This document shows positions 47,887 to 59,520 of a stretch of 64,000 nucleotides of DNA, piece by piece; the first letter of the stretch is position 1, and each line of letters begins with the position of its first letter. Source of the DNA: an uncultured bacterium (GTDB lineage Bacteria > Patescibacteriota > Gracilibacteria > Absconditabacterales > Absconditicoccaceae); NCBI GenBank assembly GCA_946405785.1, contig CAMJIH010000001.1, forward strand, positions 1 through 64,000. The letters are read 5' to 3'. Below the pieces are notes generated by a model that was not told the DNA's origin, searched no databases, and was given only the letters and a program-made list of their open reading frames with translations. A program made the position numbers and the translations under genes.

Positions 47887-49233
47887 ATGGACCCCTTATC
47901 GTTAATTGCCTTCCTTATTTTAATTTTATTATCAATGTTCTTCTCTTGAAGTGAAACAGCATTCACTTCAGTACCTATCCACAAAGTAAATGCACTAGTA
48001 AAAGAGAAGAAAAGTTGAGCTAAAGCTCTTTCTAAATTAAAGCATCAACCAGAAAGAATGATTATCGCCATTCTTATCTGAAATAACATAGTAAACACTG
48101 CAACAGCTTCATTAGCTACAGTAATTTCATTACAAATAGCTCAATGAATTAACTATGAACAAGGAACTATGGTTACAATTGCTACTATTATTGTAACAAT
48201 TTTATTACTCCTTTTTTGAGAAATATTCCCAAAAACATTTGCTACTACCCATGCAGAAAAAATATCATTAATAATTGCACCATTCTATACACGATTCATT
48301 AAAATATTGTTCCCTCTTATCTACGTTTTAGAATGGATGATGAAAGGTCTAAATAAAAAATGAAGAAAAGAATCTGTTAGTGAATCAGATCTTGAAGCAT
48401 TTATAGATTTATCAAAGCAATCAGGAATCTTCGATCACTGACAAGATAGAAAAATTAAAAAACTTCTAGCACTTGATGATTTGACTGCTGAAGATGTTAT
48501 GACTCCAAGAATCAAGATTAAAGCACTAGATGATGACAATACTCTTGATGAAGCAATAGATTTATTAACAGAATACCATTATTCACGTATTCCTGTATAT
48601 CACGAAACAATCGATAATATTGATAGAATAGTAACATTAAAAGAGCTTCTAAGGATCAGAAAAAAGAATAAATGAAATACCCTAATATCTGATTTACAGC
48701 TTTCTCCAATCGCTAAAATTCCTCGTTCACAACCAATTGATACTCTATTAGAAAAATTTCAAAAAACACATAAACATATCGCCGTTATAGTTGATGAATA
48801 TGGATGAGTAGAAGGAATCGTTAGTCTAGAAGATATTATTGAAGAGGTTTTCTGAGAAATCCAAGATGAAACAGATGAAGAAATACCTCCAATCCTAAAA
48901 TGAGAGAAAGGAACAGAATTAATATGTCAATCATATGTTAGACTTGATGAAGTACTTACTGTTTTATGAATACAATTTGAGGATCTTTGACTTGATGATG
49001 AATTTGAATCTGAAACACTAAGTTATCTAATTACAAGTTCATTTGAAAGATTTCCAAATACATGAGAAGAATTACAATTACCACTCCAATCTGGAGATGA
49101 AAAAGAAAAAACTAAATTCCTATCATTAAAAGTACTCCGGGTTAAGAAGAGTATCGTTTGAGAACTAAAAGTATGCATAAAAGATGAGAATAATGAAAAA
49201 ATACTACTTAATATAGTTAATAACGAAGAATAA
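47887..49233 (+). CDS. CorC/HlyC-type CNNM transporter-like protein
   Basis: Membrane protein of the CNNM/CBS family, implicated in magnesium/cobalt homeostasis. The 448 residues have three to four membrane segments (LIAFLILILLSMFFSGSETA at the start, with the typical SGSETAxTS motif). A CBS pair follows with TAEDVMTPRIKIKALDDD and HIAVIVDEYGGVEGIVSLED, then a C-terminal transporter-associated domain. Length is standard. It converges with the PHP gene, with the two stops abutting. Confidence 0.9.
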
Positions 49234-50172
49234 TTATTCCTCTATAATAAGTTCATCTTTATGTTCCTCATATTTTTGAAGAATATCTGGTTCAACCTCA
49301 TATTTAGGGAACAATTTTTGTCCCATTTCAATATTTGCATCACATAAATCAGCAATTTTTTGAGTATTATCAATCCATTCATTGATAAGATTTTCATCAT
49401 ATCAGTTTTTTTTACACATTACTCTTATCTCTTCTTCAGTCATAAGATGATTTTGTGTTTTAGGAGATCTATGATTAGGATCATAAATAGTAAGGTTATC
49501 CTTAATTGCCATCGCCAACTCATGAGTTACTTTATCACCAACAGAAGGATATTGATAAATATTACTTACAATACAAGGAAGATCCTTCCTTTTAGACAAT
49601 CATAAAATTGTAGTATTTATAGACTTTATCTCTGATTCTTCTTTTTCATCTTGAGCTATAACTTCCAAATAACAATTTTCCTTTCCTAATATAGAAATAA
49701 GCATATCTAATGTCTCCTCTACTTTATCAAGTGGTTCAGATTCCCTTATCATTGAAGCAATCCAAGAATCAACTCCTCAAGCAAAACAAAGTATTCATTC
49801 CTTATTTTTTTCCAATGACTGGAAATCTATCTTTGGTCTATTTTCTATTCATTCTTGTGAAGCATAAGTTACAAGCTTCAACAAATTCAAATATCATTGA
49901 CTAGTTGTAGCTAAAAGACATATACTTCAAACATTTTTAATATTTCTAACATTATGTACATCAAAAACGAAACCAATTTCTACTCAAAGAATAGGTTTAA
50001 TTCACTCAGCATTAGCAGCTTGATATAGCTGAATAAGGCCATAAATCACATTCAAATCAGTTAATCATATAGCAGAAAATCACAATTCTTTAGCCTTTTT
50101 TATAATATCTTTTGGCTTACCAATTGCTTCTAAGAACGAAAATGTACTATGACCATGCAAAGGGATATACAT
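49234..50172 (-). CDS. Stand-alone PHP domain of DNA polymerase III alpha (DnaE)
   Basis: This 312-residue protein matches the N-terminal PHP domain of DnaE. MYIPLHGHSTFSFLEAIGKP corresponds to the family's HxHSxxSxLDG motif, followed by KDIIKKAKELGFSAIGLTDL, GIKPILGVEIGFV and a final MTEEEIRVMC-to-MGQKLFPKYEV region, which in DnaE leads into the polymerase palm. The frame ends just there with UAA. The polymerase core must be encoded elsewhere, or this is a paralogue retained for phosphoesterase or structural function. It is upstream of no obvious partner; pth lies 23 bases upstream. Confidence 0.8.
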
Positions 50173-50195
50173 AAAACATTTCTAATAAATAAAGT

Positions 50196-50735
50196 CTAAT
50201 CTTTTTTTAACAAAAAGTTATCAATAAGATTAAATATTTCATCCTGTTTTTCTATAAGAATTTGTTTTTCATTTGGTTTAAATGAACTAAGAACTCGATC
50301 GACAACTCAAGCAGAAGTAGCTGGTCTATCTACTCCAATCCTTAATCTCCAGAAATCACGTGTCCCTAATTTTTCTATAATACTTTTTAATCAATTATGT
50401 CCAGCAGGACTTCCTCAAAATTTAAGAGCAATTCTTCATGTTATAAAATCTATTTCATCATGAACAATTAGAATATCCTTTCATGTTAGTTTATAAAATT
50501 TTGCTAAAGGAGCAACAGACTCTCATGAAAGATTCATATAAGTTTGAGGCTTACAAACAATAATTTTCTCTCAATTTAATTCTGTACTAATAATCTCAGC
50601 CTTATATTTTGATTCAAATTTCCGACTTCACAAAGCTTTTGATTCAACCCAATGATTTATAAAAGTGAATCAAATATTATGTCTCGTTTTATCATATTTT
50701 ACTCATGGATTTCATAATCAAACGACCAACTTCAT
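50196..50735 (-). CDS. pth: Peptidyl-tRNA hydrolase
   Basis: Releases tRNA from prematurely dropped peptidyl-tRNA. The 179-residue protein begins MKLVVGLGNPGVKYDKTRHN, with the catalytic His in KTRHNIGF. VCKPQTYMNLSGESV and ILIVHDEIDF (the catalytic Asp) follow in order. Length is normal. It is the upstream partner of the PHP-domain gene on the same strand, 23 bases apart. Confidence 0.95.
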
Positions 50736-50794
50736 TTTACATATCTTAAATAACAAAATTAAAAGAAATATACATTTCCATATTTTTTATTCAA

Positions 50795-50830
50795 ATAAAA
50801 AATATAGGAGACGTTTCCATCTCCTATATT
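50795..50830 (-). terminator. Intrinsic terminator of the cysteine-rich surface gene
   Basis: AATATAGGAGA (50801-50811) and TCTCCTATATT (50820-50830) pair as an 11-bp stem with an 8-base loop. Read on the minus strand it is followed by a T-run. It lies 17 bases after the stop of the 3.8-kb gene. Confidence 0.85.
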
Positions 50831-50846
50831 ATATTTCATAAATAAA

Positions 50847-53800
50847 TTATACTCAAGTCATATCATCATGACAAACACAATTAGCACCGACTATCTCACA
50901 ATCTTTATGTTCACTAATTAATTTATTACATTTATCATAATTTGCACCAGCATAAGTCGCAAGACAACAATTTGGAACAGCTTGACCATTTTTCACACCA
51001 CAATCTGTCTTATCTTTCCTATTTGTCCAAAATGTTCGTCAATCAGCACAAATATTTACACAATCTTTAGAATTTCAATAAATATCTTTTTTGTTTGGAT
51101 TTCACTTTTTACCAGCACCACAAGAATAACAATAACCATTTGAAGATATATATTGTGATGCAGTACATTTTGAATAACAACCTTTAGCTCTTCCATCTGA
51201 ATCAACATCTCATGTAGTTGGATATTTACCAGAAGGACAAGTATAACAAACATTATCAACTACATATTCATTTTTGTCTGGATCACACTTCTTCCAACAA
51301 ACATCACCATCTTCAAATTTCTTCAACACATATCATGCAGCAGTATCACACCAATACTCACAAGGATCACCTGTAGGAGTATCTACATAATGCCAAGCTC
51401 TCGTTGTCCAATTTTGATATCTTTCTTCATCTTCATATCAATACTCGGCTGAATACTTATATTTTCACTTAATATTTATACTACCAGAACATAAACGCTT
51501 AACTGGTCTTACATAATTGTTACCTCCTCCTGGACTTGGATTTCAAGGATTAGTATTAATTTCACAAGATGCTGGATCAAGATCACAAGGATTAGGCTTA
51601 ACAGAACAATAATAAGAAACAGATCAATTTTTCTTTACTTCCATACGGAAATTATCTCATGTACACATATAAAAACATCACTTTAATCAGTCTGTTTTTT
51701 CATCAAATTCTTTTTTATCACGAGCTTCAACAAAAATCCAAGGATCTCAAACCAAAGTTGGATTTTCAAGCTTTACAGTTGATGATGTTCAAACATCATA
51801 ATAGAAAGAAGCATTACTTACGTTTCTCTGCAATTCTGAATTTAAGAAACGAAATTTATTATTTCACTCAACAACATGGCTATCAGTACGAGGAACAAAA
51901 TAATTAATATAATCTTTATTATCATACAATACACTATCCCTATTTTCAAACTCATTATTCCACCAAGCCTTTCGATACAATTCTCCCTTATTAATATTAT
52001 CAATAAGCCACTGTCAACTGTTATTTTTACTTGTCATATCACATTCAGGTTCTTTACATCTACCTTGACTACATATATATTGTTTCTGACATGTAATTAT
52101 ACATTTATGTCTTAAATCCTTAGGCAATTTACCATCCTCATCCAAAAGATCATCTTGTACACATGATCAATCGATTGGAGTACCCCAAGTATTTGCAACT
52201 GGTATAATCTCTTCCATATCCTGAACCATACGATCAAAATCTATACCCTGACAACTTCATGGAAGAGCACATAGTCATTTATCTATATCAAACCACACAT
52301 AAGGCTCCATACAATCCGCTTTATCTTTAAATTGACAATATCATGCTTCTGGAATAGCTGTTCATTCTTCACATTTTGCACAAAAAGGCTTACCTGTTAT
52401 TGGATTTTTAAGAAACGTCAAATCCATATCTGCCTCATGTTCTTCTCCATTACGATCTTTATATGTATCACCAACTCTTGCACACCTACTAGCACATTTT
52501 GCCTTATAATTTGCATTCTCACCTCATGTCAAGAATATCTCAAGAGAAGTCTCTAGTTCTTCTTCATTTTCAGAAGGCAAAACTGCTCATGGAGCAAGAT
52601 CTCCATAACATTTATCCTTTACACAATCTTGTTGTGCATCATCCCAAGTATATCATTTTTGACACTGATATATCGTTGTTGTCCAATCACAATAATAAGA
52701 ACCAGTAATTGTCTTAAAAGTTGCTTTAAACTCTTTTTGTTTGTCTGTCTCATTTTTTCCATTTGTTCCCTCCTTGAAAGAATAAGTAACTTCTTTACCA
52801 TGAAGATTAACTTCAAAATTACCGCCTTCTTTTACAACTTTCGCTATTTCATTCTCATCAACCCTTAATGAATCAGTAACTTGTGTAATATTCCATGAAA
52901 CATGTATTTTTTTTCTTCAACCTGGAAGACAAGGGATATCTCCAGTTCAATCACAATCACCATTAAAATCAATAGAAAAACAATAAGGGAATCAATCCTT
53001 TGCACACGTATTACAAGGCATACGATCCGCATAACAGATTTTTTCATTTGTTATTTCTCTTCCTCTAACTTCATTTCAAGTATTAGATGTTACACATTTC
53101 CAATAAGTTCTTCACCCATAAGGTGGGAAAACATCTTCATCACTTATTAATTTACTTCTAATTTGCATCCGATCTCAAGTTATATAAGGCTTCACAAGAC
53201 CTCCAGATTTAAGTTCAGTTTCAACATCGCCTCCAGTCAATACCCTATATGCTGTGAGCTCTCAATTATGCGCACGATCACTAGAACCAGCTCCTAAATT
53301 CAAATGCATACAAAAATCCGACTCATTTGTTCAAAGCCACCCAGTATCATAATAACCATATCTCTTACTGTTGCGACCACAGTTTGCAAGCTCAGGAGCT
53401 TCAAGATCCCTATAAGCATAACAATCCTTAAAATCATTATATCATAATCAATGGCAAGTCCATTTAACTGTTTCTCCAGGTTCTGGGAATGGTGGATTAC
53501 AATCTGCAGAAGAATGTTCACACGTTTTTCACTTTCATTCAACAGGATTTGATCCAACATAAACTTGGTATGCTATTGGTGGTCTATTATCAAGACAAAA
53601 TTTTGATGCTACTCTCCATCAGTTTTCTCAATTAGCATAAGCCATAGGAGTTCATTCAGATCAACGAGTTCAGCAATCAATTCTTGGACTACCTCCTCCT
53701 CCACAAATTCCATCACAATACGGCTGATTAGAAAGAGCAATCTCTCTAGAAACCGAACCACTTGCCACACATGCACACAAACAATACAACGGAGATAATA

Positions 53801-54638
53801 CACCTGGCTGTGTTTCTACAGTTCCTGCTTTATAATATATTGATCAAAGCATACCATTTGAACATTCACCACGTCATACAGCAAGTGCTCAATTAACAGA
53901 AAGTTTTATATGACTATTACCATTTGGTTTAGTCCATCAAACTATTACTCATTTTCATGAATTAAACTGTGCAATATTTGGTTTTATAGATGTTGATCAT
54001 CCATATGAAAACACTCATTGATGATTAATAGTAACACCTCATCCAATCGCAAAGGAATTATCTGCTCATGTAGATATTTGTCAACCTCATCAAAATATAG
54101 TCGAATTATTTCAATAAACACTTCATCCATAAGAAGCCATAATAACTCAGTTTGTAGATCAAACAGTACTATTAGCACTTCAAAGAATAACAGAATTATC
54201 AACTGTAGCCACATTAGCATCTCATCACATAAGAACAACTCAGTGACCACCAGCTGTATTTTTACTTCATCATAAGATAATAGTTGTTTCATCTCCATTG
54301 TTAGTATTCATCTGTCATCAAATTATTGATGCATAATCAGGATTTGTTACAACATTATTTGTTTCATCAACCAAATTTCCAGTACTATCAACAGGTCTAA
54401 TATATAGTACTCACTTATTAACTCATCAATAATTGGTCAATCAAGCCTTTACAATATCATCTACTTCATATTCACTATTCGTAGATGTTATTCTATAATA
54501 CAAATTAACTTGCTGAATTCTCATTGTTGCGACAAATCTTCATGGATCGATTGTGATAGCACTTACAATGAAACTTCACAATAAAAAGAATAATACACCC
54601 AAGCAAATAATAGCTTTTTTTGTTGATGTTTTCTTCAT
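50847..54638 (-). CDS. Giant cysteine-rich surface protein with YadA-head-like repeats
   Basis: A 1263-residue exported protein, monocistronic with its own terminator. After a membrane/signal segment (ICLGVLFFLLGSFIVSAIT) and a leading domain, residues of about 100-240 show repeating NSVILGSANSTVGS and NSFAIGGGVTINHQGVFSYG units. These resemble the NSxAIG repeats of YadA-like left-handed beta-roll heads. The remaining 950 residues are rich in cysteine (dozens), often as CxxC pairs, for example CVKDKCYGDLAPG and CSKPxx-like knots, suggesting a disulfide-stabilised stalk. No anchor was seen. It is probably an adhesin or a structural surface fibre; the function is inferred. Confidence 0.8.
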
Positions 54639-54643
54639 TTTAA

Positions 54644-54649
54644 TTTATA
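54644..54649 (-). promoter_or_regulatory. -10 box of the cysteine-rich surface gene, likely leaderless
   Basis: On the minus strand CCTATAAA puts the TATAAA hexamer 5 bases before the ATG. The same CCTATAAA precedes the small gene starting at 57762 by a similar distance. No Shine-Dalgarno sequence precedes the start; the nearby plus-strand AGGAGG is its complement and is not usable on this strand. Confidence 0.5.
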
Positions 54650-54724
54650 GGAGGTAAACAATTACAATAAAGTATTACAATTATAAGTATAAATATAATT
54701 AATGCAAACTTAAACCCAAAAAAG

Positions 54725-55225
54725 TTACATATCATACCCATATTTTTCAGAAAAATGTACATAATATGATTCTAGCTCTTTATCCAATACAGCCAATTCT
54801 GATGCAAATTTCATTGCTGATTCAGAGAAAAATGACTCATTATCTCTATAAAAATGCGAAACCTGTCATGTATAATCCAACAACATTTCAACAACAGGCC
54901 ACTCATAAGTTATAAAAGCCATCTGTAATCATGAAATATAATTAGAAACAGCATCTTTTAGTTCAGGATCATTCTTCCATTCTGGAACAAGCTGAGCTTT
55001 ACCATGTAATCATTGTAATTCATCAAGAGTTCCAGTAAATAATTCTAATAAATTAGAACCATCATAATTTTTTTCTAGTCATTCATAATAATCTTTAACA
55101 ACACTAACAGATTGTGTCTGTAAAGTAATTAATGAATTATTGTATTCTTTAATACCATCACTACCTCAAGACTTAGAACATCCAGCAAATAACAATACAA
55201 AGAATAATAAAAAATATTTTTTCAT
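54725..55225 (-). CDS. Lipoprotein of unknown function
   Basis: A 166-residue lipoprotein with a clear lipobox (LLFAGCSKS after a hydrophobic stretch), so it is probably membrane-anchored on the outer face. The mature part is helical and rich in Glu, Leu and Tyr (for example DYYEGLEKNYDG). No family was recognised. It lies 86 bases after the start-side of the giant cysteine-rich gene's upstream region and points the same way, so the two could be co-transcribed or separate; the -10 box at 54644 suggests separate. Confidence 0.75.
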
Positions 55226-55345
55226 TTTTTTATTTTTAATAAAAGATTTATTGTAAAATAGCAATATAAACAAATGATTCAAGAGAAAAAAAGATTTTTT
55301 TCTTGATTTTTTATTACAGATTTACATACTACCCCACAGATGAAT

Positions 55346-55369
55346 AAATCCTCTTTTCGGATTTTTTTT
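55346..55369 (+). terminator. Terminator-like hairpin upstream of the gene at 55388
   Basis: AAATCC pairs with GGATTT around a 7-base TCTTTTC loop, with a run of seven T residues, on the plus strand and 18 bases before an ATG. It could end a short leader RNA (attenuator) or a small transcript from the divergent gap. Confidence 0.45.
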
Positions 55370-55387
55370 AGTTGAAAAGAATCAAAT

Positions 55388-55846
55388 ATGCAACCTGCAG
55401 AAATTGATCAAGTAAAAAATATTTTATCTAATCTTGAAAATTCAAAAAGAAAAATCCCATATCTTTCAGATTTACAACAGCACCCTATTTTCTGAAATAT
55501 TTTTTCTAATTTATCAAAAGATGAAGAAAAAGAAATAAATAACATCATTAAAGAATATATTCTTGAGAAATTAGAAACAATTAAAAAAACAAAATGAGGT
55601 CAACTCTTTGCAAGATTTGCAGAATCTAATCCAGAATTATTTTGGAAATTTCGTGAAATAAATGATTCATCAATTGAAGATAAAGAATTTCAAACTATCT
55701 GAAAACAAGTTGAAAACGAAATGTTTAAACTAGAAGGAATTCTTACAGAAAAAATGTTAAAACAAGAAAAATGACTTGATAAAGTAATAGATTCATTTTA
55801 CAATATCGTATACTTATTTTTCCCAAGATTTAATGAAATTGAATAA
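55388..55846 (+). CDS. Hypothetical protein upstream of uvrB
   Basis: A 152-residue soluble, helical protein with no signal peptide or membrane segment. It contains no motif I recognise. The charged sequence (for example SKDEEKEINNIIKEYILEKL) suggests an all-helical fold. It ends 24 bases before uvrB on the same strand and probably shares its transcript. Confidence 0.7.
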
Positions 55847-55870
55847 ACTTTTAACCTATTTGTGTTATGG

Positions 55871-57490
55871 ATGTTCAATCTACAATCTAGTTATCAACCA
55901 GCAGGAGACCAACCAAAAGCTATTAAACAAATTGCCGATAGTTTTTCTGAATGAAAAAATAAAATCACTCTCCTCTGAGCAACAGGAACAGGAAAAACAT
56001 TTACCATAGCAAATATCATAAAAGAAGTTCAAAAACCAACACTTGTTATTTCTCACAATAAAACATTAGCAGCACAACTCGCCACAGAATTCAAAGCATT
56101 TTTCCCAGAAAATGCTGTTCATTATTTCATTTCTTATTTTGATTATTATCAACCAGAAAGTTATCTACCAAGTTCATGAACATATATCGAAAAAGAAGCA
56201 ACAGTAAACCAAGAAATCGAGATGTATAGACTTGCAACAATGGCTTCATTATTAAGTAGAAAAGATGTAATTGTTGTAGCTTCAGCTTCTTCACTATACG
56301 GTCTCTGACAAAGTAGGTTCTTTGAAGAAAACTGTCTTCAACTCTATGTTTGAAAAAAATATGATTTCAATGAAATAAAAAGACAGCTCCTTCATATGCA
56401 ATATAAACCAGTTCATTGAAAAATCGAAGCTTGAATGTTTGAAATGAAAGGAGATATCTTAGATATATTTTCATCTACAGAAAAATGCTTATATCGTTGT
56501 TTCTTTGATGAGGAAACAATTGAAAGAATAGAACAGAGAGATTCATTAACTTATGAATTAAAATGACCTGTTCAAAAAGCTATGCTTTGGCCAGCAACTC
56601 AATACTTACAAGATACTTCTGATCTAGAACTTATTCTTCAACAAATAAATACTGAAAAAGAACTTCGTGTAAAAGAATTCGAAAAATTAGGGATGCTTGT
56701 TGAAGCAGAAAGAATTAAGAAAAAAGTAGAATATGACATAAGAATGATTAGAGAAACAGGATTTGTTAATGGAATCGAAAACTATTCATTATATTTTGAT
56801 CAAAGATTACCTTGAGAACCACCAAACACTATCTTTGATTACTTCCCTGATGATTTCCTTCTCATTATAGATGAATCGCATATGACAATTCCTCAATTAA
56901 GAGCAATGGCTCAATGAGATAGAGCAAGGAAAAATAATCTTATTCGTTATGGATTCCGTCTACCATCAGCCATAGATCATAGACCGTTAAGATTTGAAGA
57001 ATTAGAAGCAACTTTACAACGAAAAGATATCAACGAAATCAAACTTGATGAAGCTGCTGCTGATTTAGATTTAGTATCAAGTGTCCACAAACAAGTAGTC
57101 GAAGAACAATGAAAAAATAATACTAAAGAATCTAAACTCATTAATCATGAAGCAAGGAAAACAAATCAACAAGAAACGTTATCTCGTAAAACGAAAAAAA
57201 ATGTTAAATCAATTTTCCTTTCAGCAACACCAGCGGAATATGAGTTAGAACTCTCTGATCAAATTGTTGAACAGATTATTAGACCAACAGGACTACTTGA
57301 TCCAATAACATTTGTATATCCAAAATCAGGAGATTACTGAATATTATTAGATTCATTACCAAAATTATTGAACAAAAAATCATATTTAAATGAATTTATG
57401 ATTTCAGAAGAAAAATCATCAGAAGATCAACATAAATTAAACCTTGAAGAAATATTTTGATCTGAAGAAAAAGAAAAAAACGTTGAATAA
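55871..57490 (+). CDS. uvrB: UvrABC excinuclease subunit B, truncated before helicase domain 2
   Basis: DNA damage recognition/loading subunit of nucleotide excision repair. The 539 residues include Walker [14 protein letters not shown], the beta-hairpin [14 protein letters not shown] with FISYFD, motif [16 protein letters not shown], and [15 protein letters not shown] with [10 protein letters not shown]. They end soon after, where the family continues into helicase motifs IV-VI and the UvrC-binding tail (usual length about 670). The last 60 residues are unlike UvrB. A terminator directly follows, so this is a stable short form rather than a cut. Such a protein could bind damage but probably not translocate. 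The start at 55871 is the second ATG; the one at 55867 is out of frame. Confidence 0.88.
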
Positions 57491-57512
57491 AAAAATTATT
57501 CAGCGTTTTTTA
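57479..57512 (+). terminator. Intrinsic terminator of uvrB, overlapping the stop codon
   Basis: AACGTTGAATAA (57479-57490) pairs with TTATTCAGCGTT (57496-57507) across a 5-base A loop, with a T-run after it. The stem includes the last codons and the stop codon of uvrB. Confidence 0.75.
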
Positions 57513-57528
57513 AAATCTAAGAAAATAA

Positions 57529-57762
57529 CTATTTATTCAAAGCCATTTGAGCTACAGCTTGAGATGCTGCTGCAGCATGTGCTTCACAATCTAATTCAAT
57601 AATTTGAGATTCAGCATCAAAATATAAGAATGAAATAACTGCTGCATAAATAACAACAGCAAAGAATGCTACATCTCTAATAGCCTTTTGTGTCTTAGTT
57701 CTTTCATTCTCTGGCTTAATAAGTCAGATTCTTTGACAGAAGGATTTAGTTGATTTTTTCAT
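57529..57762 (-). CDS. Small single-pass membrane protein
   Basis: A 77-residue protein with a basic N-terminus, one membrane segment (DVAFFAVVIYAAVISFLYF) and a short Ala-rich helical tail with one cysteine. Its start follows the -10-like box CCTATAAA by a few bases, and no gene is fused to it. No family was recognised. It converges with uvrB and diverges from lemA. Confidence 0.6.
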
Positions 57763-57770
57763 GTTTTTAT

Positions 57771-57776
57771 TTTATA
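57771..57776 (-). promoter_or_regulatory. -10 box of the small membrane protein gene
   Basis: On the minus strand TATAAA lies 8 bases before the ATG at 57762, within the same CCTATAAA context as at 54644. Confidence 0.45.
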
Positions 57777-57962
57777 GGAATAAATAATTACAACAATATT
57801 ATAACAGAAATTTTAAATTTGTCAATTTTTTGATAAGTTTTTTTTAATAATAATATAATATCAAAAATTATCTGATTTTATTGAATATTTATACCTTATT
57901 AATATAATGCAAAGGATATCATATCAACATTGATATACTATTTATTTAATAATCCTATAATT

Positions 57963-58520
57963 ATGGATACAACTACATTAGTCATTCTATTAGTCATCGT
58001 TATTCTAATAGCATGGATGGTAACACTTTATAACCGTCTAGTTTCTCTAAAAGCAAACAGAGAAAACGCTTTTTCTGATATTGATGTACAATTAAAACTA
58101 AGATTTGATCTTGTTCCAAATATCGTAAATACAGTTAAATGATACGCAAAACATGAAAAAGAAGTTCTTAATCAAGTAATGGAAGCAAGAACAGGATTTA
58201 TGAACGCAAAAACAATTGATGGAAAAGTTGCTGCCAATAACGAACTTAATGGAGCATTAAAAACATTATTTGCTGTAGCAGAAGCTTACCCTGAATTGAA
58301 AGCTAATCAAAACTTTCTAAGACTTCAAGAAGACCTTTCTGATGTTGAAAATAAATTAGCAGCTGCAAGAAGATATTTCAACTCTGCTACTAAAGATTAT
58401 AATATTGCAGTTCAACAATTCCCAAGTGTTATCGTTGCTCGTATAGCAGGATTCACTACATATGAATACTTTGAAATCGACAATCCAGAAGAAAAAAATA
58501 CTCCTAATGTTGAATTCTAA
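57963..58520 (+). CDS. lemA: LemA family protein
   Basis: Membrane protein of the LemA family. The 185 residues start with one N-terminal membrane segment ([20 protein letters not shown]) followed by the family helix bundle with [20 protein letters not shown] and [39 protein letters not shown] and ending [16 protein letters not shown] are highly typical. The ATG at 57963 gives the standard N-terminus. htpX follows after 41 bases, the usual pairing. Confidence 0.95.
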
Positions 58521-58561
58521 AGATTCTAATAGAATTTTTACATTTCAAACATTAAACAATA

Positions 58562-59452
58562 ATGCCATTATCTCTTCAAGAAGGAATACGAACTAATAGG
58601 ATAAAAACCTATATCCTCGTATTCTCACTTCCTGTAATTCTCGCAATTGTTATCTTTTTGATTTGTTATTACGATATTTCAAAAACAGGAATAACAAATG
58701 GTTCTGTAGTAAATGAAGCAATGGATAATACTGTTGAATTCTTAAGCATTTGAGTCCCTCTACTTCTTATATGGTTAGTAATAGCATTTTATTATGAAAA
58801 GAAAATAATGTTCTCTTTTTCTTGAGCTAAAGAAGTAACAAGAAAAGAAGAACCAGAAATATACAACATCGTAGAAAACCTCTGTATAACACGTTGACTA
58901 CATACCCCAAAAATAGGAATTATTGAAGAAGAATGAATGAACGCATTCGCATTATGACGAAGAACCAAAGATTCTCGGATCTGTTTCACAAGATGACTCA
59001 TAAATAATCTAGATAGAAAAGAAATAGAAGCTGTTGCAGGACACGAATTAACACACATCATCAATAAAGATTCAATGCTAATGCTCGTTACAATTTTATA
59101 CATATGAGCAATAGGTACAGCTTGACGTTATATATACTTTCGATGATGAAGTGGGAAAAGGAATAATATATGACTTGCATTAATTGTATTATGATACGCA
59201 TTTTATCCATTAATAAGACTTGCAATATCAAGGAAGAGAGAATATTTAGCTGATGCTGGTAGTGTCGTATTGACTCATGATAATCAAGCTATGATATCTG
59301 CACTTAGAAAAATCTCTCAAAAACCAGAAGTTTCACTAAAGAATGATTCTATTGCATCTTTATTCATCGAGAATCCTTTATCTGGAATCTCAACTCTATT
59401 TCAAACACATCCTAGTATAGAAAACAGAATAAAAGCACTAGAAAACTATTAA
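58562..59452 (+). CDS. htpX: Membrane zinc protease HtpX (M48 family)
   Basis: Membrane-bound metalloprotease in protein quality control. The 296 residues have four membrane segments. The zinc motif is VAGHELTHIINKDSM with the third ligand in SRKREYLADAGSVVLT. N-terminal membrane segments (TYILVFSLPVILAIVIFLIC) and the late THPSIENRIKALENY are standard. The lemA-htpX order is common in bacteria. A terminator shared with the convergent gene follows after 21 bases. Confidence 0.94.
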
Positions 59453-59473
59453 AAATATTATAAACAAGAATAA

Positions 59474-59507
59474 AAAATTGGTAGAGGTTATCTACCAATT
59501 TTTAGTT
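59474..59507. terminator. Bidirectional terminator between htpX and the secreted zincin gene
   Basis: AAAATTGGTAGA (59474-59485) and TCTACCAATTTT (59491-59502) form a perfect 12-bp stem with a 5-base loop and T/A runs on both sides. It lies between the convergent ends of htpX and the gene at 59521-60438. Confidence 0.88.
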
Positions 59508-59520
59508 ATAATAAAGAAGT

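Noticed and set aside
51876-54275. Many short plus-strand frames opposite the cysteine-rich surface gene
   Set aside because: They are shadows of the long minus-strand gene and have low-complexity, implausible protein sequences.
54650-54656. AGGAGG on the plus strand as a Shine-Dalgarno site
   Set aside because: No plus-strand reading frame follows it; the real gene lies on the other strand.
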